A stretch of DNA of 7,398 nucleotides, from positions 1 to 7,398 of the forward strand of contig CAMEZU010000090.1 of the NCBI GenBank assembly GCA_945947925.1. The letters run 5' to 3'. The stretch is from an uncultured Verrucomicrobiota bacterium (GTDB taxonomy: Bacteria; Verrucomicrobiota; Kiritimatiellia; RFP12; UBA1067). Under the pieces are notes generated by a model. It had not been told where the DNA came from, did not search any database, and saw only the letters and a list, made by a program, of their open reading frames with translations. The translations under genes and the position numbers were made by a program. Within the stretch, counting starts at the first letter, position 1. Each line of letters begins with the position of its first letter. Below are positions 1-5,640 of this stretch, in pieces.

Positions 1-63
1 CTTGTCGTCCGAACCGACCCCGAGCACCCGAACTCGCCGCATCAGAAATATGAACGGATATGA
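1..63 (+). CDS. Possible 3' end of an upstream gene
   Basis: Frame 1 is open from the window edge to a TGA at 61-63 and gives about 20 residues ending HQKYERI. Third positions are mostly G or C in the first half, as in the genes downstream, which supports a real coding end. The peptide is too short to assign to a family. It could equally be chance, because GC-rich sequence has few stop codons. Confidence 0.3.
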   Translation, partial: LVVRTDPEHPNSPHQKYERI

Positions 64-67
64 CTAA

Positions 68-94
68 CTGTATCAATAAAAACTGTGTCAATAA
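68..94. repeat. 12-nt direct repeat, period 15
   Basis: CTGTATCAATAA (68-79) and CTGTGTCAATAA (83-94) are two copies with one mismatch, separated by AAA. They lie in the only AT-rich patch upstream of the nucleoside hydrolase gene. The patch could contain its promoter or a binding site for a dimeric regulator, but I see no convincing -35/-10 pair. Confidence 0.6.
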
Positions 95-159
95 GTTCAG
101 ACCCTTCTCTGCCCCACCGTCGTGAACTGGAAGGTCGGTAAGTCCTTCCGCTGAATCTG

Positions 160-187
160 ACAATCAAACAATCCAAACAATCAAACA
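160..187 (+). promoter_or_regulatory. A/C-rich tandem leader without Shine-Dalgarno
   Basis: Immediately before the start codon are ACAATCAA (160-167), ACAATCCAA (168-176), ACAATCAA (177-184) and a fourth partial unit ACAATG (185-190) that contains the ATG itself. There is no purine-rich Shine-Dalgarno sequence. An unstructured A/C-rich leader could support initiation without SD pairing, as proposed for other low-SD phyla; that function is inference. A 12-nt piece, CAATCCAAACAA (169-180), recurs exactly at 4471-4482. Confidence 0.55.
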
Positions 188-1273
188 ATGCGCAATCCCC
201 TCCTTCCCCTCTGTGCGACCCTTGCACTCCCGCTCTTCGCGGATCCCGTCAAGGTCATCCTTGATACGGACATGATCACGGATTTCGATGACGTCGGCGC
301 GCTCGCGTGCCTCCATGCGCTCGCCGATGCGGGCGAGTGCGAGATCCTCGCCACGGTGAGCTGCACGCGCGGCAACGCCTCCACGGCGGCGATCGGTGTC
401 ATCAACGGCTATTACGGACGTGCGGACCTTCCGGTCGGCTGCGCGAAGGGCATGGGCGTCATGGGTGCCTACGCGGGCGCGAAGGAGAAGGTTGATCCGG
501 CCTCCCCGCTCGGCGAGAAGGGTCCGGGTGACGGCGGACACTACAAGTACCGCAAGCTGGCGCTCGACTATCCGCAGTGGGTGAAGTACCTCGACTCCGA
601 TACGGCGCCCGATGCGAACGTGATCTACCGCAAGGCGCTCGCGGGTGCTCCGGACAAGTCCGTCGTCATCTGCTCGATCGGTTTCCTCACGAACCTGCGC
701 CGTCTCATCGAGACGCAGCCGGACGAGATCTCGCCGCTCACGGGACGCGAGCTCGTCGAGAAGAAGGTGATCAAGTGGGTCGCCATGGCCTGCCGCTATC
801 CGAAGGGCAAGGAGTACAATTCGCAGTACGACGGACAGTCCTCGCGCATCGCGTTCGAGAACTGGCCGACGCCGATCGTGTTCTCCGACTGGCAGTACGG
901 CGGCGATCTCTATGCGGGGCGCTCCATCGCCGAGATGGAAGGTCCGCGCAATCCCGTGAAGGACGTCTTCGCGGGCAACATCCCGACGCGTGAGGAGGTC
1001 CGTAAGGATCCCGGCAAGTGGCGCGACTGGTGCTTCGGCATGGGCGGCCGCGCGGCCTGGGACGAGACGGCCGTCCTCGCGGCGGTCCGCGGCGAGGAGG
1101 CGTACTTCAACGTCCATCGCGGCACTTACAAGATGATCGGCGACACGGGCGAGAACGTGTGGATTCCGGACGAGGAGAACGGTCCGCACATCCGCATCAC
1201 CGAGAAGGTGAACAAGCTCGAGGTCGGCAAGATCATCGACGAGCTCATCTGCCGTCCGCCGAAGCGGAAGTAA
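188..1273 (+). CDS. Exported nucleoside hydrolase family (IUNH-like) protein
   Basis: The 361-residue product begins with a short hydrophobic signal peptide, probably cleaved after LPLFA near residue 18. The N-terminal Asp cluster follows as DTDMITDFDDVGAL (residues 26-39), the calcium- and ribose-binding signature of inosine-uridine nucleoside hydrolases in its DTDxxxDxDD variant. Further family landmarks are RGN at 61-63, GFLTNL at 165-170 (T168 matches the metal-binding Thr), and WDETAVLAAV from W291, where D292 matches the C-terminal catalytic-site Asp. The length is slightly above the usual 310-340. The family cleaves N-glycosidic bonds of ribonucleosides, but exported members beside polysaccharidases in PVC bacteria may have other substrates, so the true substrate is unknown. 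The ATG at 188 is chosen because it yields the signal peptide. The next ORF follows 33 nt after the stop, so the two are probably co-transcribed. Confidence 0.88.
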   Translation: MRNPLLPLCATLALPLFADPVKVILDTDMITDFDDVGALACLHALADAGECEILATVSCTRGNASTAAIGVINGYYGRADLPVGCAKGMGVMGAYAGAKEKVDPASPLGEKGPGDGGHYKYRKLALDYPQWVKYLDSDTAPDANVIYRKALAGAPDKSVVICSIGFLTNLRRLIETQPDEISPLTGRELVEKKVIKWVAMACRYPKGKEYNSQYDGQSSRIAFENWPTPIVFSDWQYGGDLYAGRSIAEMEGPRNPVKDVFAGNIPTREEVRKDPGKWRDWCFGMGGRAAWDETAVLAAVRGEEAYFNVHRGTYKMIGDTGENVWIPDEENGPHIRITEKVNKLEVGKIIDELICRPPKRK

Positions 1274-1306
1274 CGGCGTTTTCGCACGGACAACCGGAGC
1301 TTCGGG

Positions 1307-1786
1307 ATGACGAACGAACAGAACAGCAAGACGAAACTGATTGCGGATACGTTGCGGGAGGAGGCCGTCTCCGGTTGTTTCCCGAGCGGACGCTTCCCGA
1401 GCGAGGCCCAGGTCATTCGTCGCTTCGGCGTGGCGCGTCAGACCGCCGTCAAGGCGAAGTACAAGGACTACGCGGGCGGACATCTCTACGTCTACGATCC
1501 GAAGACGGGCGACGACGACACGTACCTCGGCGACGCGAAGGCGAAGGTGAAGGACCTCGGCATCCCCGTCCCCGGCAACTCGATCTACGCGATGGTCGCC
1601 GTCGAGAAGGATGCGCCGAAGGGCAAGGTGCTGATCTCCGCGACGTCGGAGAAGGTGACGAAGGTCTACGGCATCAGCTATCCCGACGCCGAGTTCTTCG
1701 AGTACGACGGCAAGGGCTTCAAGCGTCACGGCAAATGGATGGAGAAGCTCTCCTATCCCGGACCCGAACGCAGTCGGCGAGTCTGA
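1307..1786 (+). pseudogene. Chimera: truncated GntR-type regulator joined to beta-propeller-like fragment
   Basis: Residues 1-50 look like the start of a GntR-family winged helix: amphipathic helix, then GRFPSEAQVIRRFGVARQTAVKA, the conserved PSE and recognition-helix region. The helix is cut where family members continue into the wing, and the sequence switches near residue 50 (about position 1457) to an unrelated segment. That segment resembles beta-propeller blades: LYVYDPKTG (60-68), then VKDLGIPVPG, then VYGISYPDAEFFEYDGKGF. No wing or effector domain remains, so a working repressor is unlikely. GGAG at 1296-1299 sits 7 nt before the ATG, so the regulator's own start appears preserved. 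The last residues (PGPERSRRV) are probably out of frame, because a propeller-like reading resumes in the next frame downstream. Domain assignments are by eye; the chimera is clear, the propeller family less so. Confidence 0.7.
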
Positions 1787-1787
1787 C

Positions 1788-1865
1788 CGTCGTGCGAAGC
1801 TCTTCATCTTCGCCCCCGGCGGCACGATCATGGACGGCGTCCTCAATCCGACCAATCCCCGCTGA
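1788..1865 (+). pseudogene. Frameshifted C-terminal remnant of the propeller-like fragment
   Basis: In frame 3, after the frame-2 stop at 1784-1786, the sequence reads a plausible secreted-protein tail: KLFIFAPGGTIMDG followed by VLNPTNPR and a TGA at 1863-1865. The LFIFAPGG stretch is what a terminal propeller strand would look like. A one-base shift between about 1745 and 1785 would join it to the preceding ORF. It ends 7 nt before the ATG of the next gene, normal operon spacing, which suggests the intact gene once sat directly upstream. Confidence 0.5.
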
Positions 1866-1872
1866 CCGACCT

Positions 1873-4440
1873 ATGAAAATGCGTTTCATGTCTCTCTCGG
1901 CCGCCGCCCTCCTTGGGGCGACGGCTTTCGCCTATGAGGCCAACCCCGTCGCGCGCATCCGTCCGCGTCTCGCTTCGGATGTGACGTCCTCGAATTGGAC
2001 GATCGGCTGCGAGGTGCTGGACCGCGAGCTTGCGGTCTTCGCCGAGTACAAGGACTTCCTGCCGCCGCTCGGAATCAAGCGCATCCGCTTGCAGGGCGGT
2101 TGGGCGCGGTGCGAGAAGGAGAAGGGCGTCTACGACTTCTCGTGGCTCGACGAGCCCGTCGACTTATGCCGCGCGCACGGCATCGAGGTGCTGTTGGAGA
2201 CGAGCTACGGCAATCCGATCTACGCCGGCGCCGGTGGCTGGGACCTGGGCGGCGGCTTCCCGAAGAGCGAGGAGGGACTCGCCGCGTGGGACCGTTGGGT
2301 CGAGGCGCTCGCGACGCATTTCAAGGGACGCGTCACCGACTGGGCGATGTGGAACGAGCCGGACCTCAAGGGCAAGAAGACCCCCGCCGAAATCGCCGCC
2401 TTCAACGTCCGCACGGTGAAGATCGTCAAGCGCATCATCCCCGACGCGCGCATCGCAGGACTCTCCCTCTCGCGCAACGACGCGGCCTATGTCGAGAAGT
2501 GCCTTACGGCGATGGGCGACGACGTCAGCCTCTTCTCGTCCTTCATCTATCACGGCTATTCGCCGAATCCCGATTCCTCCTACAAGAAGGTCGGACAGCA
2601 GAAGGGTGTCGTCCGCAAGTACGCGCCGCATGCGCGCCTGCAGCAGGGCGAGAACGGTGCGCCGTCCACTCTCTGCAAGGCATATGCGCTGAACAACATC
2701 CCGTGGAACGAACTCTCCCAGGCGAAGTACGACCTCCGGCGCATGCTCGGCGATCTCGGACACGACGTCAACTCGTCCCTCTTCACAATCATCAACTACA
2801 CGCAGAAGGGACGTCCCCTCAACACGAAGGGCATCCTGCATACGGACGAGTCGCGTCGCTTCCTCGACGTGAAGCCCGCGTACTGCGCGGTCCGAAACCT
2901 CGCGGCGGTCTTCGACGACACGCTCGTCCGCGACGCCGAGGCGAAGGTCACGCTGTCCGTGCCGCACACAGCAGCCTTCGTCTACGCCTCACCGAAGGGA
3001 CGCGTCGTCACGTACTGGGACAGCTCCGCACGTCCCGACGAGACGCTCCATCCCACCGCAGGCGAGCTGACGCTGGCAGGTCCGGCGCTGAAGGATCCGG
3101 TCCTCGTCGATCTCATCACGGGCGATGTGTACACCATTCCGGCGGAGGATGTGGTCCCGGCAGAGGTTGTCGATTCGCCTGCCAAGGCGGGGTCGAGGTC
3201 GACCCCGCGTACTGAGTACGCGACCCCGACCCCGGGGTCGCAGGTGGTCACTTACCGGAACCTCCCTGTCCACGACTATCCGTGGCTCCTCGCCGAGAAG
3301 GCCGCGTTGCCGCTCGCGCCGTCCCGCACGACGCCGCATCCGCGGCTTCTCGCGAACGCGGCGGACTTCGCGCGCATCCGCGGACTCTCCGGTTCGCTGG
3401 CCGAGGCGACGAAGCGGAAGGTCGTGGAGATCGCCGTGGCGGAGCTTGAAACGGATCCTGTCGTCTACAAGAAGGACGGACGCCGTCTCCTCGCCGTTTC
3501 GCGTGAGGCGCTGCGGCGCATCAGCGCGTGCGCGATGGCCTGGCAGCTCACGCAGGACCGCTGCTTTGCGGACCGCGCCGTGAAGGAGGCGCTCGCCGTG
3601 TCGGCGTTCCAGGACTGGAACAACTCCCACTTCCTCGACACGGCCGAGATGTGCCTCGCGGTCGCAATCGCCTACGACTGGTGCTTTGACACGATCGCTG
3701 CCGCGGACCGCAAGACGCTCGAGCGGGCGATGCTCGACAAGGCGCTCGTGCGTGAGGACGGCCGCCTCATCGACGGCTGGTTCACGCATGCGGAGAACAA
3801 CTGGGGACAGGTCTGCCAGGCCGGCCTCTGCGCGGGCGCGATCGCGCTCTCCGATGTCGAGCCGCTCGTCTCCGACCGCGTCATCGCGCGTGCGGTCGGC
3901 TGTCTGCCGCGCTGCATGGCCGCGTATGGCGAGGGCGGATTCCCGGAGGGACCGGCTGCGTACTGGTTCTATGCGATGGACTTCACGGCCGTCGTGATGA
4001 CCGAGCTCGAGAAGGCGTACGGGACGGACTTCGGATTCGGCGCAACGCCGGGTCTCGACAAGCAGGCCGACTTCATCGACCAGCTGACGGGTCCGACCGG
4101 ACAGACCTTCAACTTCGCGGACGGCGGGCGCTACAAGGTCAAGTTCGAGGGCGTCCACCGCGTGACGGCGATCGCCGAGTGGTTCCTGGCGGACAAGTAC
4201 GGCACGCCCGAGGTGCTCGCGCGCCACGAGCGCGGCCTCCTGGAGAAGGCCGTGTCCCAGAAGGGGGTGACGGGCTACGGACGCCTCTTCCCGCTGACGC
4301 TCCTCTGGATGCCGGACGAGGCGAAGCTGAACGCGCCGGCCGCGCCGATGACGTCGACGCGCATCGGCGGCCGCGTCCCCGTTGGCGTACTGAGGTGCGG
4401 GGGCGACCCCGCCTACGTGTCGGTGTCGTTCGGCGAGTGA
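1873..4440 (+). CDS. Exported fusion: GH39-like glycosidase domain plus truncated heparinase II/III-like lyase domain
   Basis: The 855-residue product starts at the ATG at 1873, the first giving a clean signal peptide (cleavage after TAFA, residue 20). The frame is open further upstream, but that part is shadow of earlier genes. Domain 1 (about 40-400) is a clan GH-A TIM barrel: acid/base candidate E162 in WAMWNEPD, HGY at 227-229, and nucleophile candidate E260 in QQGENG, 98 residues on. This resembles GH39/GH5-type retaining glycosidases. Domain 2 begins at H489 (HPRLLANAADFARIR) and matches the alpha/alpha toroid of heparinase II/III-like polysaccharide lyases, with ENNWGQ (N642, N643) and PEGPAAYWFY (Y697 a candidate catalytic Tyr). 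Such lyases normally continue into a beta-sandwich with a catalytic His in a motif like HGHMDAGSF; here the ORF stops at VSVSFGE, just before it. The lyase half is thus probably inactive, and the fusion may result from a deletion joining two adjacent genes. A palindromic insertion lies in frame between the domains. No Shine-Dalgarno is visible. Confidence 0.8.
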   Translation: MKMRFMSLSAAALLGATAFAYEANPVARIRPRLASDVTSSNWTIGCEVLDRELAVFAEYKDFLPPLGIKRIRLQGGWARCEKEKGVYDFSWLDEPVDLCRAHGIEVLLETSYGNPIYAGAGGWDLGGGFPKSEEGLAAWDRWVEALATHFKGRVTDWAMWNEPDLKGKKTPAEIAAFNVRTVKIVKRIIPDARIAGLSLSRNDAAYVEKCLTAMGDDVSLFSSFIYHGYSPNPDSSYKKVGQQKGVVRKYAPHARLQQGENGAPSTLCKAYALNNIPWNELSQAKYDLRRMLGDLGHDVNSSLFTIINYTQKGRPLNTKGILHTDESRRFLDVKPAYCAVRNLAAVFDDTLVRDAEAKVTLSVPHTAAFVYASPKGRVVTYWDSSARPDETLHPTAGELTLAGPALKDPVLVDLITGDVYTIPAEDVVPAEVVDSPAKAGSRSTPRTEYATPTPGSQVVTYRNLPVHDYPWLLAEKAALPLAPSRTTPHPRLLANAADFARIRGLSGSLAEATKRKVVEIAVAELETDPVVYKKDGRRLLAVSREALRRISACAMAWQLTQDRCFADRAVKEALAVSAFQDWNNSHFLDTAEMCLAVAIAYDWCFDTIAAADRKTLERAMLDKALVREDGRLIDGWFTHAENNWGQVCQAGLCAGAIALSDVEPLVSDRVIARAVGCLPRCMAAYGEGGFPEGPAAYWFYAMDFTAVVMTELEKAYGTDFGFGATPGLDKQADFIDQLTGPTGQTFNFADGGRYKVKFEGVHRVTAIAEWFLADKYGTPEVLARHERGLLEKAVSQKGVTGYGRLFPLTLLWMPDEAKLNAPAAPMTSTRIGGRVPVGVLRCGGDPAYVSVSFGE
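3187..3241. repeat. In-frame cluster of palindromes inside the fusion gene
   Basis: Three overlapping inverted repeats lie here: GCGGGGTCG/CGACCCCGC (3187-3195 and 3200-3208, 4-nt loop), CGCGTAC/GTACGCG (3206-3212 and 3216-3222, 3-nt loop), and the perfect palindrome CGACCCCGGGGTCG (3227-3240), which can also pair as GCGACCCC/GGGGTCGC (3220-3227 and 3234-3241). They encode low-complexity Ala/Gly/Ser/Thr/Pro-rich sequence between two well-formed beta-strand-like stretches, as expected for a transposed palindromic element tolerated in a linker. TGAGTACGCGA (3213-3223) recurs inverted at 5385-5395. Confidence 0.75.
4385..4412. repeat. Palindrome-bearing sequence near the truncated lyase 3' end
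   Basis: GCGTACTGAG at 4385-4394 repeats exactly the sequence at 3207-3216 inside the upstream palindrome cluster. A 6-bp inverted repeat follows, GCGGGG/CCCCGC (4397-4402 and 4407-4412). It lies 26 nt before the premature stop of the lyase domain. The shared 10-mer could be chance in GC-rich coding sequence, and the peptide here (GVLRCGGDPAYV) still looks like the family. Confidence 0.4.
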
Positions 4441-4444
4441 CGCT

Positions 4445-4461
4445 CGGCTGCGCAGCAGCCG
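4445..4461. repeat. Stem-loop directly after the fusion gene stop
   Basis: CGGCTGC (4445-4451), loop GCA, and GCAGCCG (4455-4461) form a perfect 7-bp stem four bases after the stop codon. No T-run follows, so it is not a typical intrinsic terminator. It could stabilise the mRNA 3' end or be another palindromic repeat. Confidence 0.5.
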
Positions 4462-4462
4462 G

Positions 4463-4510
4463 CAACAACCCAATCCAAACAACCAACCATCTTCTCCTCA
4501 ACTCCTCACG
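4463..4510 (+). other. Orphan A/C-rich leader-like stretch
   Basis: This purine-poor A/C/T stretch contains CAATCCAAACAA (4471-4482), identical to the core of the leader at 169-180, followed by CAACC-type units. At 188 such a leader directly precedes a start codon. Here it is followed only by an ATG at 4511 opening a 24-codon frame of no recognisable character, then the toxin-antitoxin promoter. It may be the 5' leader of a gene whose body was lost or displaced. This is inference from one matching copy. Confidence 0.35.
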
Positions 4511-4522
4511 ATGGGTGCCTGG

Positions 4523-4551
4523 TTGACTTCCTTCCATTACCTTGCTAGACT
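4523..4551 (+). promoter_or_regulatory. Sigma70-type promoter of the toxin-antitoxin operon
   Basis: TTGACT (4523-4528) and TAGACT (4546-4551) are separated by exactly 17 nt, near the housekeeping consensus. Transcription would start around 4558, inside the inverted repeat and 30-40 nt before the antitoxin start. It is one of only two clear promoters in the window. Confidence 0.65.
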
Positions 4552-4584
4552 ATACGCATTTGATTCACAAAAACAATGCGTATA
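4551..4584. promoter_or_regulatory. Probable antitoxin operator (10-bp inverted repeat)
   Basis: TATACGCATT (4551-4560) and AATGCGTATA (4575-4584) are perfect inverted copies separated by a 14-nt A-rich spacer. The left arm overlaps the last base of the -10 hexamer and the right arm ends 3 nt before the Shine-Dalgarno sequence. Binding by the RHH antitoxin, alone or with the PIN toxin, would block promoter and transcription start. RHH antitoxins typically autoregulate through such palindromes; the specific pairing is inferred. Confidence 0.7.
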
Positions 4585-4587
4585 AAC

Positions 4588-4592
4588 GGAGG
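4588..4592 (+). promoter_or_regulatory. Shine-Dalgarno sequence of the antitoxin
   Basis: GGAGG lies directly against the ATG at 4593 but 6 nt before the ATG at 4599, which favours the latter start. Strong SD sites are absent from the exported enzyme genes in this window, so this contrast also sets the block apart. Confidence 0.65.
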
Positions 4593-4598
4593 ATGGAT

Positions 4599-4865
4599 AT
4601 GGCGGCTACCCGTGTGTCCCTCAGTATGGACGAGAGTATTCTGGAACGGGCACGGCATCATTCGAAGATTCGCAAGGTCAGCATCTCGAAGCTGTTCGTA
4701 TCAATGGTCTGCATGCTCGATGAGGTGGAGAACGAGCATCGCGAGCTACCACCTGTGACACGTCAGCTCAAAGGGCTTCTGAAGCCTAATGTTTCCCTCG
4801 GTCCGGATTGGGATTATCGTGACGTCCTGGGCGATCGCCTGATGGAAAGGTATGGCGCGCGATGA
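4599..4865 (+). CDS. Ribbon-helix-helix antitoxin (DUF6364-like)
   Basis: The 88-residue product begins with an RHH fold: DNA-binding strand TRVSLSMD (4-11), helix ESILERARHHSKIRK, then the turn and helix VSISKLFVSMVCML. This pattern, followed by a Pro-rich connector and a LKGLLKP segment (58-63) with an acidic/aromatic tail, resembles DUF6364-type antitoxins found beside PIN toxins. The N-terminal part would bind the promoter as a dimer and the tail would wrap and inhibit the toxin; these roles come from the family. The ATG at 4599 is chosen for SD spacing. An upstream TTG at 4542 would extend the protein through the operator and is unlikely. It overlaps the toxin start by 4 nt (ATGA), indicating translational coupling. 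Confidence 0.82.
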   Translation: MAATRVSLSMDESILERARHHSKIRKVSISKLFVSMVCMLDEVENEHRELPPVTRQLKGLLKPNVSLGPDWDYRDVLGDRLMERYGAR

Positions 4866-5296
4866 AGAAGCCGACATCAAGCGTCTGTCGCAAGAAGCGC
4901 ATCTTCCTTGATACGAATGTGATTCTTGACTATCTGTTGGAGCGCGAACCGTTCTACTATGACGCCCTCAAATTGTGGGCGGCCTGCGAGGAGGGGACGG
5001 TCGAGGGGTATGTCTCTGCGCTGACGGTCAATAACGTGCACTACATTGCCCATCGCCTGAAAAGTGAAACGACAGCCATGATTGCCGTGCGCGGTATTCT
5101 CAGCGTCTTCAATGTCGTGCCGCTTGACAAGGAACTGATGAAGCTTGCCGCAGATTTCCATGACCGCGATTACGAGGACGACATTCAGTTGCAGTCGGCC
5201 ATCAGGTCTGGTTGTACGCACCTCTTCACCCGCGATCCGACGCATTTTCACACAAAGGCCCTCGCCATAGTCCCGCCGTCGTCCTTCCTCATCTGA
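4862..5296 (+). CDS. PIN-domain ribonuclease toxin (VapC-like, PIN_3 type)
   Basis: The 144-residue product is a single PIN domain. The first acidic motif is IFLDTNVILDYL, with D17 and D23. The central strand reads VSALTVNNVHYI (51-62), with Asn where classic VapC proteins carry Glu, as is common in the PIN_3 subfamily. The third motif is DYEDDIQ (103-109), equivalent to the usual D-x-E-D, followed by LFTRDPTHF (121-129), matching the T-R-N/D segment. Family members cleave RNA, often tRNA, using Mg2+ held by these acids, and are neutralised by the upstream antitoxin. The 4-nt overlap and shared promoter define an operon. All main acids are present, so it is probably functional. The actual RNA target cannot be read from sequence. 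Confidence 0.85.
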   Translation: MKKPTSSVCRKKRIFLDTNVILDYLLEREPFYYDALKLWAACEEGTVEGYVSALTVNNVHYIAHRLKSETTAMIAVRGILSVFNVVPLDKELMKLAADFHDRDYEDDIQLQSAIRSGCTHLFTRDPTHFHTKALAIVPPSSFLI

Positions 5297-5332
5297 CGGT
5301 GACTTTCCTGAAGAGCACACGGAAATCGCGCC

Positions 5333-5364
5333 GGCTCGTTCTCGCCTGACGGCTCGCCCTCGCC
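5333..5364. repeat. Imperfect 14-nt tandem repeat leading into a palindromic element
   Basis: GGCTCGTTCTCGCC (5333-5346) and GGCTCGCCCTCGCC (5351-5364) match at 12 of 14 positions, separated by TGAC. The second copy begins the motif GGCTCGCCCTCGCCCGTAG (5351-5369), found again with two mismatches at 7298-7316. It is the clearest interspersed repeat in the window. Confidence 0.7.
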
Positions 5365-5369
5365 CGTAG

Positions 5370-5390
5370 ACGCGATGGTCGCCATCGCGT
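5370..5390. repeat. Perfect 9-bp hairpin beside the shared repeat motif
   Basis: ACGCGATGG (5370-5378), loop TCG, and CCATCGCGT (5382-5390) form a perfect stem directly after the shared 19-nt motif. No T-run follows, so it is a repeat-type hairpin rather than a terminator. The right flank TCGCGTACTCA (5385-5395) is the reverse complement of TGAGTACGCGA at 3213-3223. Confidence 0.75.
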
Positions 5391-5405
5391 ACTCAAGAAA
5401 GGCAT

Positions 5406-5430
5406 GCGGCGAGACGAGAGGTCTCGCCGC
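5406..5430. repeat. Perfect 10-bp hairpin in the toxin-ATPase gap
   Basis: GCGGCGAGAC (5406-5415), loop GAGAG, and GTCTCGCCGC (5421-5430) pair perfectly. It is among the strongest stem-loops in the window and follows another hairpin by 15 nt. Downstream is CTCCTTATG, with no U-tract, so rho-independent termination is not supported on this strand. Confidence 0.75.
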
Positions 5431-5590
5431 TCCTTATGTCCGGTTATAACGCCTGCGGCGCAACGCGGAGGAGCTGAGGAGCGGAGCGCTCGGGAGACGC
5501 TGCGCGCTTTCCAGCGATCGTACACGCATCAAGATGAATGGTCTTAAGGAGAAGCCAGAATTTCGGTGCCCGTAGCGTTTCCGATCGAGT
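5431..5590. other. Unassigned intergenic stretch between hairpins and ATPase promoter
   Basis: Together with the repeats before it, this fills the 344-nt gap between the toxin stop and the ATPase start. It holds no convincing gene on either strand. Both strands stay open for some distance, the minus strand giving a 78-codon Arg/Ser-rich frame across the hairpins, but such composition is typical of repeat DNA. It may be the tail of a larger repeat element. Confidence 0.4.
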
Positions 5591-5592
5591 TG

Positions 5593-5601
5593 TGATATAA
5601 T
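5593..5601 (+). promoter_or_regulatory. Extended -10 promoter of the ATPase gene
   Basis: TGATATAAT contains a consensus TATAAT (5596-5601) with the upstream TG of an extended -10 element. No good -35 hexamer lies 16-18 nt upstream, which extended -10 promoters can tolerate. Just downstream are AT-rich short inverted repeats, ATTAT/ATAAT (5606-5616) and CATAAT/ATTATG (5611-5616 and 5621-5626), that could be an operator over the transcription start. Confidence 0.6.
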
Positions 5602-5640
5602 CTTCATTATCATAATTTGCATTATGTTAATGGAGGGCGA

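Noticed and set aside
110..154. Short frame-2 tail (VVNWKVGKSFR then stop) upstream of the first gene
   Set aside because: It could be a remnant of an older gene, but at this length there is no way to separate it from chance.
164..1855. A 563-codon open frame on the minus strand
   Set aside because: It lies antisense to the nucleoside hydrolase and the chimeric ORF, is Arg/Leu/Val-rich with no family motifs, and results from high GC at third positions of the plus-strand genes.
1018..1872. Upstream extension of the fusion gene frame to position 1018
   Set aside because: The extension overlaps two better-supported ORFs in other frames, has Arg-rich composition and would bury the signal peptide. 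The ATG at 1873 is the credible start.
2989..4482. A 497-codon open frame on the minus strand, and a 267-codon one at 2164-2967
   Set aside because: Both are antisense to the fusion gene, with Arg-rich low-information translations. The plus-strand reading has catalytic motifs and a signal peptide.
4511..4585. 24-codon ORF starting at the ATG after the orphan leader
   Set aside because: It runs through the toxin-antitoxin promoter and operator, has no SD and shows no recognisable features.
4542..4598. TTG start extending the antitoxin by 19 residues
   Set aside because: It would make the promoter -10 region and operator coding, and ignores the GGAGG properly placed before ATG 4599.
5333..5430. 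CRISPR array
   Set aside because: The repeats are few, imperfect, of different lengths and without regular spacers, and no cas gene is present.
5289..5525. 78-codon minus-strand ORF across the toxin-ATPase gap
   Set aside because: It is Arg/Ser-rich, spans several hairpins and runs into the toxin's 3' end. It looks like translated repeat DNA, not a gene.
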